This document shows positions 1-5,084 of a stretch of DNA of 6,361 nucleotides, in pieces. A program made the translations under genes and the position numbers. Each line of letters starts with the position of its first letter. The first letter of the stretch is position 1. Origin of the DNA: an uncultured Prevotellaceae bacterium (GTDB lineage Bacteria > Bacteroidota > Bacteroidia > Bacteroidales > Bacteroidaceae). The notes beneath the pieces are model-generated. The model had not been told where the DNA came from. It did no database searches and was given only the letters and a program-made list of their open reading frames with translations. The stretch is taken from contig CAMPCG010000175.1 of the NCBI GenBank assembly GCA_946644025.1, positions 1 through 6,361 of the forward strand, in the 5' to 3' direction.

Positions 1-246
1 ATAATATGGCCGGTGTTTATGGCTGGGCAGTTACACTCCCCTGATATTTATGGTAATCTCTGTTCATTCGCCTCATAGTGCGCAGCTGCTACCCTCAATC
101 GAGGGGAGGGGAGCGGTTGCGCGTTATTTAGCCAATAAATAGATACCACCTATATATCAAGTTACGCAAGTAATAGTGGGCCTTTTTTCGCGTAAAACGG
201 CCCTTCGCAGGGGAAATTGCCTAAATCAAGTTAATTTTCTGCCATT
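1..246. other. Intergenic stretch with no recognisable gene; small hairpins
   Basis: No reading frame here has coding character. The longest frame open from the left edge ends at a TAG at 76-78 and its translation resembles nothing I know. Two small inverted repeats are visible. CCCTC (92-96) faces GAGGG (101-105) across an AATC loop. GGGCC (178-182) faces GGCCC (199-203), extended inward by TTTT (184-187) against AAAA (194-197) after one mismatch. TTACGC (162-167) also faces GCGTAA (190-195), which would compete with the second hairpin. None is followed by a convincing T-tract. I saw no match to tRNA, tmRNA, RNase P RNA or SRP RNA. It could be a leader, the 3' region of a gene outside the window, or a small RNA. 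Confidence 0.4.
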
Positions 247-247
247 C

Positions 248-281
248 TTGCAGCCGCATTGGAAAAAAATGTGTAATTTTG
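248..281 (+). promoter_or_regulatory. Candidate Bacteroidota-type promoter for the regulator gene
   Basis: TAATTTTG at 274-281 fits the Bacteroidota -7 consensus TAnnTTTG exactly. A TTG at 248-250 could be the -33 element, but the 23-base spacer is at the long end of the accepted range. Transcription would begin near 286-288, about 60-70 bases before the regulator's start codon. The box lies just upstream of the octamer array at 301-348, so that array would be in the 5' leader. No -24/-12 (sigma-54) promoter was seen in this stretch. Confidence 0.45.
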
Positions 282-300
282 TCAGCCCTTTTGGGATAGT

Positions 301-348
301 TGGAAAGCTGAAAGGCTGGAAACTTGAAAAACTGAAAGGCTGAAGCAT
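301..348 (+). repeat. Degenerate 8-bp tandem array overlapping the regulator start
   Basis: Six consecutive octamers fit a TGRAARSC-like pattern: TGGAAAGC, TGAAAGGC, TGGAAACT, TGAAAAAC, TGAAAGGC, TGAAGCAT. A further near-copy, TGGAAAGC, falls at 351-358, already inside the reading frame that opens at 347. The array therefore supplies the sequence around the first possible start codon. Similar purine-rich periodic arrays occur at the next two gene junctions with different units. Confidence 0.75.
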
Positions 349-1621
349 GTTGGAAAGCATGAAGAGCGGCGATTTACAGGCCATCAAACAGAAGTATGAC
401 ATCGTGGGGAACTGCGATGCGCTGAACCATGTGCTCGATGTGGCGTTGCAGGTGGCGCCCACGAAGCTGTCGGTGCTGATTATCGGTGAGAGCGGCGTGG
501 GAAAGGAGATTATCCCCCGCGTCATTCACGACAACTCGCCGCGCCGACGCGAGAAGTACTTCGCCATCAACTGCGGCTCCATCCCCGAGGGCACCATCGA
601 CAGCGAACTGTTCGGACACGTGAAGGGCTCGTACACAGGGGCCATCAACGACTCGCCGGGCTATTTCGGCGTGGCCAACAAGGGCACGCTCTTCCTCGAC
701 GAGGTGGGCGAGCTGCCTTTAGCCACGCAGGCGCGACTGCTGCGCGTGCTGGAGAACGGTGAGTATATACCCGTCGGAGCCACGGAGGTACGTAAGACCG
801 ACGTGCGCATCGTGGCGGCCACGAACGTGAACATACAGAAGGCCATCAGCGAGGGACGCTTTCGCGAAGACCTGTTCTACAGGCTAAACGAGGTGCCCAT
901 GCAGATGCCGCCACTCCGTGAGCGCGGCGAGGACATCGTGCTGCTGTTCAGGCTCTTTGCCATGCAGATGGCACAGGAATACAAGATGGACCGAGTGGTG
1001 CTGACCGAAGAGGCCAAGCAGATGCTCATGCGCTATAAATGGCCGGGAAACGTGCGGCAGCTGAAGAACATCACGAGACAGATCTCCGTGCTGAGCACCG
1101 AGCGGACTATCACGCCCGAGATACTGGCACAGTTCATTCCGCAGGACCGGGAGACGACACAGCTCGCCGTCATCAACAAGGGCGGCGACCACTCGTTTGA
1201 GAACGAGCGCGAGATACTCTACAAGATACTCTTCGAGCTACGCGGCAACGTCAACGATATGCGCCGCGAGATAGGACTGCTGAAGAAACAGATGGACGAC
1301 GTGCAGGCCGCTAAGCCCACTACCATCATCTCCGGAGGTGAGAGGTGGGATGTGGGGGGTGAGAGGTCACTCTCTGCCGCAGGAAATAATATGCCGCCCA
1401 TCAACACGCATATACATACGGTGGAGGATGCCGTGGCCGAGGAGTATGTGGAACCCGCAACTGAGCCCGAGAACCTGAACCTCAACGACCTGAGCCGACA
1501 GATGCTGGTCAAGGCGCTGGAACGCAACAACGGGAACCGCAGCAAGGCTGCACAGGAACTGGGCATCAGCGACCGAACACTCTACCGACGGCTGAAACAA
1601 TACGGACTGGACGTGAAGTGA
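347..1621 (+). CDS. Sigma-54-dependent transcriptional activator, AAA+ and Fis-type HTH domains
   Basis: This is an enhancer-binding activator that would use ATP hydrolysis to open promoters held by RNA polymerase with sigma-54. The AAA+ domain covers about residues 16-265. It has Walker A GESGVGKE (47-54), the sigma-contact loop GSYTGA (94-99, usually GAFTGA), Walker B LFLDE (115-119), arginine-finger region FREDLFYRLN (172-181) and sensor II WPGNVRQLKN (232-241). A Fis-type helix-turn-helix lies at about 380-420, with RSKAAQELGISDRTLYRRL at 398-416. There is no N-terminal receiver or GAF domain, so any signal input is not obvious. The linker at about 285-320 looks helical or coiled. Residues 331-341 are encoded by a 7-bp repeat, which suggests an insertion. 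ATG at 347 lies in an octamer array. The alternative ATG at 359 (residue 5, MKSGDLQ) would give a start more like the homologs I recall. It is the first gene of the cluster with lptE. Targets are unknown. Confidence 0.93.
   Translation: MLESMKSGDLQAIKQKYDIVGNCDALNHVLDVALQVAPTKLSVLIIGESGVGKEIIPRVIHDNSPRRREKYFAINCGSIPEGTIDSELFGHVKGSYTGAINDSPGYFGVANKGTLFLDEVGELPLATQARLLRVLENGEYIPVGATEVRKTDVRIVAATNVNIQKAISEGRFREDLFYRLNEVPMQMPPLRERGEDIVLLFRLFAMQMAQEYKMDRVVLTEEAKQMLMRYKWPGNVRQLKNITRQISVLSTERTITPEILAQFIPQDRETTQLAVINKGGDHSFENEREILYKILFELRGNVNDMRREIGLLKKQMDDVQAAKPTTIISGGERWDVGGERSLSAAGNNMPPINTHIHTVEDAVAEEYVEPATEPENLNLNDLSRQMLVKALERNNGNRSKAAQELGISDRTLYRRLKQYGLDVK
1337..1371 (+). repeat. 7-bp periodic array inside the regulator coding sequence
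   Basis: Five consecutive heptamers are visible: GGTGAGA, GGTGGGA, TGTGGGG, GGTGAGA, GGTCACT. They are read in frame as GGERWDVGGERS, residues 331-341 and onward. They sit in the linker between the AAA+ and helix-turn-helix domains, where an insertion would be tolerated. Unit length and purine-rich composition match the intergenic array at 1618-1680, so the same process probably created both. Confidence 0.65.
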
Positions 1622-1680
1622 GAAGTGATAAGTGAGAAGTGATAAGTGAGAAGTGATAAGTGAGAAATGATAAGTGATGA
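1618..1680 (+). repeat. Nine-copy heptamer array between the regulator and lptE
   Basis: The unit alternates GTGAGAA and GTGATAA, giving a 14-bp higher-order period. Copies start at 1618, 1632, 1646 and 1660, the last with one substitution (GTGAGAAATGATAA). A final GTGATGA occupies 1674-1680. The array begins within the last codon of the regulator and includes its TGA stop (1619-1621). It ends on the ATG start codon of lptE (1677-1679). The entire junction is thus made of repeat, leaving no room for a conventional ribosome-binding leader. Confidence 0.93.
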
Positions 1681-2222
1681 ATAGACTGGCCAATATATGT
1701 AAGAATCTATGTGGGAAGTGCGTACTGCTCGCACTTATCACTTGTCATTTGTTACTTATTACCTCTTGTAGTGTGAGCTATAAGTTCAACATGTCGAGCA
1801 TCGACTACACGACGACGAAGACCATACAGATTGCCGAGTTCCCCATCCGCTCAAGCTACGTGTGGGGCCCCATGGCAAACATCTTCAACAACAAGCTGAA
1901 AGACCAGTATGCCGACCACACGAAGCTCTCGCTGGTGAGGCGAAACGGAGACCTGAAGCTGGAAGGCGAGATTACGAAATATGAACAGCGTAATAAGTCG
2001 GTATCGGCAGAGGGACACTCGGCACAGGTGGAACTGACGATGACCGTCAACGTGAGGTTCACCAACAATGTCAACCATAGCCAGGACTTCGAACAGTCGT
2101 TTTCGGCATCGCAGAGCTACGACTCGAACCTGAGTCTGAACGCCGTGCAGGAAGAACTGGTGACTCAGATGGTAAAGGACATCACAGACCAGATATTCAA
2201 TGCCACCGTGGCGAACTGGTAA
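1677..2222 (+). CDS. lptE: LptE-family outer-membrane LPS assembly lipoprotein
   Basis: LptE sits with the LptD beta-barrel in the outer membrane and helps deliver lipopolysaccharide to the cell surface. The 181-residue product matches the Bacteroidota LptE type. It has a lipoprotein signal peptide ending in the lipobox ITSC with Cys31, then a YKF-type start to the mature domain. The family-like segments WGPMANIFNNKLKDQY, GDLKLEGEITKY and VRFTNN follow, with QDFEQSFSAS and a C-terminal IFNATVANW. An in-frame GTG one codon earlier (1674) is possible, but ATG at 1677 is preferred. Both lie in the heptamer array. The signal-peptide core (residues 20-31) is encoded by an inverted version of that array. 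The gene follows the regulator by 55 bases and precedes a TPR-like gene, an order I recall as common in this phylum. Confidence 0.92.
   Translation: MNRLANICKNLCGKCVLLALITCHLLLITSCSVSYKFNMSSIDYTTTKTIQIAEFPIRSSYVWGPMANIFNNKLKDQYADHTKLSLVRRNGDLKLEGEITKYEQRNKSVSAEGHSAQVELTMTVNVRFTNNVNHSQDFEQSFSASQSYDSNLSLNAVQEELVTQMVKDITDQIFNATVANW
1716..1736 (+). promoter_or_regulatory. Perfect 7-bp hairpin in the lptE signal-peptide region
   Basis: AAGTGCG (1716-1722) and CGCACTT (1730-1736) are exact reverse complements separated by a 7-base loop. The right arm shares CACTT (1732-1736) with the inverted array that can pair with 1618-1680, so the two structures exclude each other. This could modulate lptE translation or be a by-product of an inverted repeat duplication. 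No function is shown. Confidence 0.4.
1735..1769 (-). repeat. Inverted heptamer array encoding the LptE signal-peptide core
   Basis: Read on the plus strand the heptamers are TTATCAC, TTGTCAT, TTGTTAC, TTATTAC and CTCTTGT. On the minus strand the first four are GTAATAA, GTAACAA, ATGACAA and GTGATAA, close to the GTGATAA/GTGAGAA units at 1618-1680. CACTTATCACTT (1732-1743) is the exact reverse complement of AAGTGATAAGTG, which occurs at 1623-1634, 1637-1648 and 1651-1662. In the lptE frame it encodes LITCHLLLITSC, the hydrophobic core and lipobox. Confidence 0.75.
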
Positions 2223-2226
2223 TTAA

Positions 2227-2282
2227 GAGTTAGGAGTTAGGAGTTAAGAGTTAGGAGTTAAGAGTTAAGAGTTTGGAGTTGA
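2227..2282 (+). repeat. Eight-copy heptamer array downstream of lptE
   Basis: Units are GAGTTAG, GAGTTAG, GAGTTAA, GAGTTAG, GAGTTAA, GAGTTAA, GAGTTTG and GAGTTGA, starting five bases after the lptE stop codon. The period is again 7 bp, but the unit differs from the GTGAKAA array at the previous junction. The remaining 36 bases before the next gene are AT-rich. No stem-loop terminator is seen here, so transcription probably continues from lptE into the next gene. Confidence 0.93.
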
Positions 2283-2318
2283 TAGAAATATTAAATCTAT
2301 AAATCGTAAATAACAACA

Positions 2319-3083
2319 GTGGTGGAAATAGCAGAGTTGATAGCACACCCCGAGCGGATGGACCGCGACACGCTCTATGAGTTGCGGTCGCTGCTGGCGC
2401 TGTACCCCTATTTCCAGCCGGCACGGCTGCTCATGCTGCAGAACCTGTTCCTGCTCCATGACGCCACGTTCGACGAGGAGCTGCGCCGGGCGGCCATCTA
2501 CATTACTGACCGTAGTGTGCTCTTCCAGATGGTGGAGGCCGGCCACTACCGCCTCAAGACGGAGAGCCGAGAGCCGGAACCGCAACTACCTAAGGAGGAG
2601 CAGGACAGCCGCACGCTGTCGCTTATAGACGATTTCCTCGACTCGCTGCCACCCGAGGAAGAGACGGAGAAGAAACCGCGCCGCAAACCGACACCCGCCG
2701 ACGCCGCCGTAGACTATGTGGCCTATCTGCTGGAGAGCGAGGGCGCCGAAGACGAAGCACAAGACCCTGCCGACGTGCCGCAGCTGAAGGGGCAGAGCCT
2801 CATAGACACCTTCATAGAGCAGGATAAGGGAAAGATCGTGCTCAACGAAAACCCGACGCTGAAACCCGAACTGGAAACAGAAGAGCCCGAGGAGGGAAAA
2901 AGCGAAGAAGAGGGGGTCTATACCGAGACTTTAGCCCGAATTTACATCAAACAGGGCAAGTATTCGAAGGCTTTGGAAATTATTAAGCGTTTAAGTTTGG
3001 TAGATTCAGAAAAAAATGCTTACTTTGCAGACCAAATCCGATTCTTGGAAAAATTAATAATAAACAGTAATAACAAAAAGTAA
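2319..3083 (+). CDS. TPR-like protein of unknown function between lptE and secG
   Basis: I recognise this as a conserved hypothetical of the Bacteroidota, without a known function. The N-terminal part (about 1-80) is helical and leucine-rich, including DTLYELRSLLALYPYFQPAR. The middle (about 83-197) is charged and probably disordered, rich in Glu, Asp and Pro. It holds two copies of a short motif, SLIDDFLDS (101-109) and SLIDTFIEQ (160-168), and a YVAYLL segment (133-138). The C-terminal part (about 199-246) resembles a TPR helix pair, YTETLARIYIKQGKYSKALE. No signal peptide or membrane segment is seen, so it is probably cytoplasmic. TPR-like ends usually bind partner proteins. The start is GTG at 2319 or the adjacent GTG at 2322. 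The last 150 bases are much more AT-rich than the rest. secG follows after 12 bases. Confidence 0.85.
   Translation: MVEIAELIAHPERMDRDTLYELRSLLALYPYFQPARLLMLQNLFLLHDATFDEELRRAAIYITDRSVLFQMVEAGHYRLKTESREPEPQLPKEEQDSRTLSLIDDFLDSLPPEEETEKKPRRKPTPADAAVDYVAYLLESEGAEDEAQDPADVPQLKGQSLIDTFIEQDKGKIVLNENPTLKPELETEEPEEGKSEEEGVYTETLARIYIKQGKYSKALEIIKRLSLVDSEKNAYFADQIRFLEKLIINSNNKK
2972..2999 (+). promoter_or_regulatory. Possible internal promoter for secG
   Basis: TAAGTTTG at 2992-2999 fits the Bacteroidota -7 consensus TAnnTTTG, and TTTG at 2972-2975 could be its -33 element. The 16-base spacer is slightly short. It lies within the 3' end of the TPR-like gene, in the AT-rich stretch, and would give a leader of about 90 bases before secG. 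A chance match in AT-rich DNA is quite possible. Confidence 0.25.
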
Positions 3084-3095
3084 TTTAAAAGCACA

Positions 3096-3494
3096 ATGGG
3101 AATTTACACTTTCTTAATTGTCCTGATAGTCATTGCTGCCATTCTCATGGTCGGCATTGTGCTCATTCAGGAGTCGAAGGGTGGCGGTCTGGCTTCCAGT
3201 TTCGCTTCCTACAACCAGATTGGCGGTGTGCGTAAGACCACCGACTTTATTGAGAAGACCACATGGGGCCTTGCTGCCTTCATGGTCATTTTGAGCATTG
3301 CATGCGCTTTCGTCGCTCCCCGCGGCGAGAACGAGGGCAGCGTTATCGACAACATCGAGAATCCGCTGACCAATCCTGAGAACCCCACTGGATTCGGTGC
3401 CAGTGCCGTTCAGGATGAGGCCGCTCCCGCTGCCGAGGCCGCCGCACCCGCTGCCGATGCTCCTGCAGAGGCTCCCGCTGCTCCCGCAGAGTAA
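3096..3494 (+). CDS. secG: SecG, preprotein translocase subunit
   Basis: SecG is the small accessory subunit of the SecYEG channel in the inner membrane and assists SecA-driven export. The protein has two membrane segments (about residues 3-24 and 57-74). Between them is the family signature LIQESKGGGLASSFASYNQI, with the conserved Lys-Gly-Gly-Gly. ATG at 3096 follows an AT-rich gap of 12 bases with no Shine-Dalgarno sequence, as usual in this phylum. At 132 residues it is longer than the roughly 75-110 typical of proteobacterial SecG. The extra length is a C-terminal tail rich in Ala, Pro and Glu (about 107-132), presumably disordered. It is the last gene of the rightward cluster and is followed by a strong hairpin. 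Confidence 0.95.
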   Translation: MGIYTFLIVLIVIAAILMVGIVLIQESKGGGLASSFASYNQIGGVRKTTDFIEKTTWGLAAFMVILSIACAFVAPRGENEGSVIDNIENPLTNPENPTGFGASAVQDEAAPAAEAAAPAADAPAEAPAAPAE

Positions 3495-3532
3495 TCGGGT
3501 AGCACAAAGTTGATAATACACACATCATGAGA

Positions 3533-3570
3533 CGGGCTGGATTCCTAATGGAATCCAGCCCGCTTTATTG
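3533..3570 (+). terminator. Strong stem-loop terminator after secG
   Basis: A perfect 13-bp stem, CGGGCTGGATTCC (3533-3545) against GGAATCCAGCCCG (3550-3562), closes a TAAT loop. It is followed on the plus strand by CTTTATTG, a modest T-rich tail. It ends the secG cluster. lpxC-fabZ converges from the other side and ends at 3593, so the hairpin may also stop leftward transcripts, although no T-tract follows on that strand. Confidence 0.88.
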
Positions 3571-3592
3571 TTGCGTCGTGTAGTCTTGACAC

Positions 3593-4978
3593 TTACTTGT
3601 TCTTCACAATCTGTGCGGTGAACGTTGCCTCGGAGACCACCTTGTCGCCCACGAAGACATAGCCTTTCATCGACGATATGCCGTGGCGCAGCGGTGCGAG
3701 CAGCTCTACCTTGAAGAGCAGCGTGTCGCCGGGCACCACCTTCTGGCGGAATTTCACGCCGTCAATCTTCATGAAGTAGGTGCTCCAGCGCTCTGGCTCT
3801 TCCACGCTGTTCAGTACAAGGATGCCTCCCACCTGGGCCATGGCCTCCACCTGCAGCACGCCCGGCATGACGGGCTCCTGAGGGAAGTGTCCCTGGAAGA
3901 AAGGCTCGTTGGCCGTGATGTTCTTCACGCCTACGATGCTCGAAGGGCCAATCTCGATGACCTTGTCTACGAGCTGCATGGGATAGCGGTGGGGCAGCAG
4001 CTCGCGTATGCGGTTCACGTCCATCACCGGCGGCTCGTTGGGGTCATAGAAGGGTGCCTGAATCTCGTGCTTGCGAATCTCCTTGCGCATCTCACGCGCG
4101 AACTTATTATTAATGGTGTGGCCCGGACGGGTGGCGATGATGCGGCCCTTGATGGGCTTTCCTATAAGAGCCATGTCGCCGATGACGTCAAGCAGCTTGT
4201 GGCGCGTACACTCGTTCTCCCACTGCAGCGGCTTGTGCTGGATGTAACCCAGTTCGGTGGCGTCGCGGTGCTCCACATGGAGCAGGTCGGCCAGCATGTC
4301 AAGACGCTCCTGGGTGGTCTGGCGCTCATACATCACGATGGCGTTGTCAAGGTCGCCGCCCTTGATGAGGTTGGCCTGCAGCAGCGGCTCAATGTCGCGC
4401 ACGAAGACGAAGGTGCGTGCAGGAGCAATTTCGGTGGGGTACTTCGTGACATCGTCGAGGGTGGCAAACTGCGAGTTGATGAACTTCGACTCGAAGGAGC
4501 ACATCGTCGTGAGCGACATCTCCGTGTCGGGCAGGATGGTGATGCACGAGCCGTTTTCCTCGTCCTTCACCTCTATCTTCTTGCGGATGACATAGTAGTC
4601 CTTGGGTGCGTTCTGCTCCTCAATGCCAATCTCCTGAATCTTTTCCACGTACTTGAGTGCCGAGCCGTCGAGGATGGGAAATTCCGGGCCGTTGACCTGC
4701 AGCAGGCAGTTGTCTATGCCCAGGGCATAGAGTGCCGACAGGGCGTGCTCCACGGTGGATACACGCACGTTGTCGCCCTTGCCGAGCACGGTGCCGCGCT
4801 GCGTGTCTACCACGTTCTCGGCAATGGCATCGATGATGGGCTCGCCCTCAAGGTCTATGCGCTGAATTTTGTATCCATGGTTCTCGGGCGCAGGGTTGAA
4901 CGTCACGGTGAGGCTCAGGCCCGTGTGCAGGCCTTTTCCACAGAGCGTGAAGCTTCCCTTTAGTGTTTTTTGTTTCAT
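3593..4978 (-). CDS. lpxC-fabZ: Bifunctional UDP-3-O-acyl-GlcNAc deacetylase / 3-hydroxyacyl-ACP dehydratase (LpxC-FabZ fusion)
   Basis: The N-terminal LpxC part (about 1-310) removes the acetyl group from UDP-3-O-acyl-GlcNAc, the committed zinc-dependent step of lipid A synthesis. The C-terminal FabZ part (about 317-461) dehydrates 3-hydroxyacyl-ACP during fatty-acid elongation. Both draw on 3-hydroxyacyl-ACP metabolism in the cytoplasm. LpxC motifs are intact: VEHALSAL with Glu77 and zinc ligand His78, zinc ligands His260 and Asp264 (RHKLLDVIGD), and RPGHTINNK with catalytic His287. FabZ motifs are also intact: LPHRYPM, GHFPQEPVMPGVLQVEAMAQ with catalytic His364 and Glu378, 14 residues apart as in the family. 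Such fusions are known in Bacteroidota and relatives. ATG at 4978 starts a good LpxC N-terminus (LKGSFTLCGKGLHTG). Neither lpxD nor lpxA is adjacent here. The gene converges on secG. Confidence 0.97.
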   Translation of the reverse strand: MKQKTLKGSFTLCGKGLHTGLSLTVTFNPAPENHGYKIQRIDLEGEPIIDAIAENVVDTQRGTVLGKGDNVRVSTVEHALSALYALGIDNCLLQVNGPEFPILDGSALKYVEKIQEIGIEEQNAPKDYYVIRKKIEVKDEENGSCITILPDTEMSLTTMCSFESKFINSQFATLDDVTKYPTEIAPARTFVFVRDIEPLLQANLIKGGDLDNAIVMYERQTTQERLDMLADLLHVEHRDATELGYIQHKPLQWENECTRHKLLDVIGDMALIGKPIKGRIIATRPGHTINNKFAREMRKEIRKHEIQAPFYDPNEPPVMDVNRIRELLPHRYPMQLVDKVIEIGPSSIVGVKNITANEPFFQGHFPQEPVMPGVLQVEAMAQVGGILVLNSVEEPERWSTYFMKIDGVKFRQKVVPGDTLLFKVELLAPLRHGISSMKGYVFVGDKVVSEATFTAQIVKNK

Positions 4979-5006
4979 AGAATTGCTATAAATATTGATT
5001 TGCGTG

Positions 5007-5014
5007 CAAAATTA
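5007..5014 (-). promoter_or_regulatory. Candidate -7 promoter box for lpxC-fabZ
   Basis: On the minus strand TAATTTTG reads from 5014 to 5007, an exact TAnnTTTG match about 30 bases before the lpxC start codon. The same octamer is the -7 candidate in front of the regulator gene (274-281). No clear TTTG element is found at the -33 position. The 106-base gap between the glycosidase stop and lpxC is AT-rich and shows no terminator hairpin, so read-through from the glycosidase is also possible. Confidence 0.5.
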
Positions 5015-5084
5015 CACAATTATTTTATATTACGCCCCCTTTCTTTTGCTAAAAACAAATAAAACGGGCATAATTGTGCAAATT

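Noticed and set aside
1..246. tRNA, tmRNA, RNase P RNA or SRP RNA in the left-hand gap
   Set aside because: The characteristic loops and conserved boxes of these RNAs were not found on reading both strands.
1667..1684. A five-codon frame (ATG to TAG) overlapping the lptE start
   Set aside because: It arises from one mutated repeat unit and has no independent support as a leader peptide.
1367..1741. A minus-strand open frame across the regulator-lptE junction
   Set aside because: It crosses two well-supported genes. Its Ser/Leu/His/Thr-rich stretch is simply the reverse reading of the heptamer array.
1618..2282. CRISPR array
   Set aside because: Units are 7 bp and directly abutting with no spacers, and no cas gene is present.
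2223..2318. Terminator between lptE and the TPR-like gene
   Set aside because: The array is purine-rich on one strand, so it cannot fold on itself, and no stem followed by a T-tract is present.
3683..4963. A 426-codon open frame on the plus strand opposite lpxC-fabZ
   Set aside because: The minus strand encodes complete LpxC and FabZ with all catalytic residues. The plus-strand translation is His/Leu/Val-rich without any known motif, as expected of an antisense shadow in GC-rich DNA.
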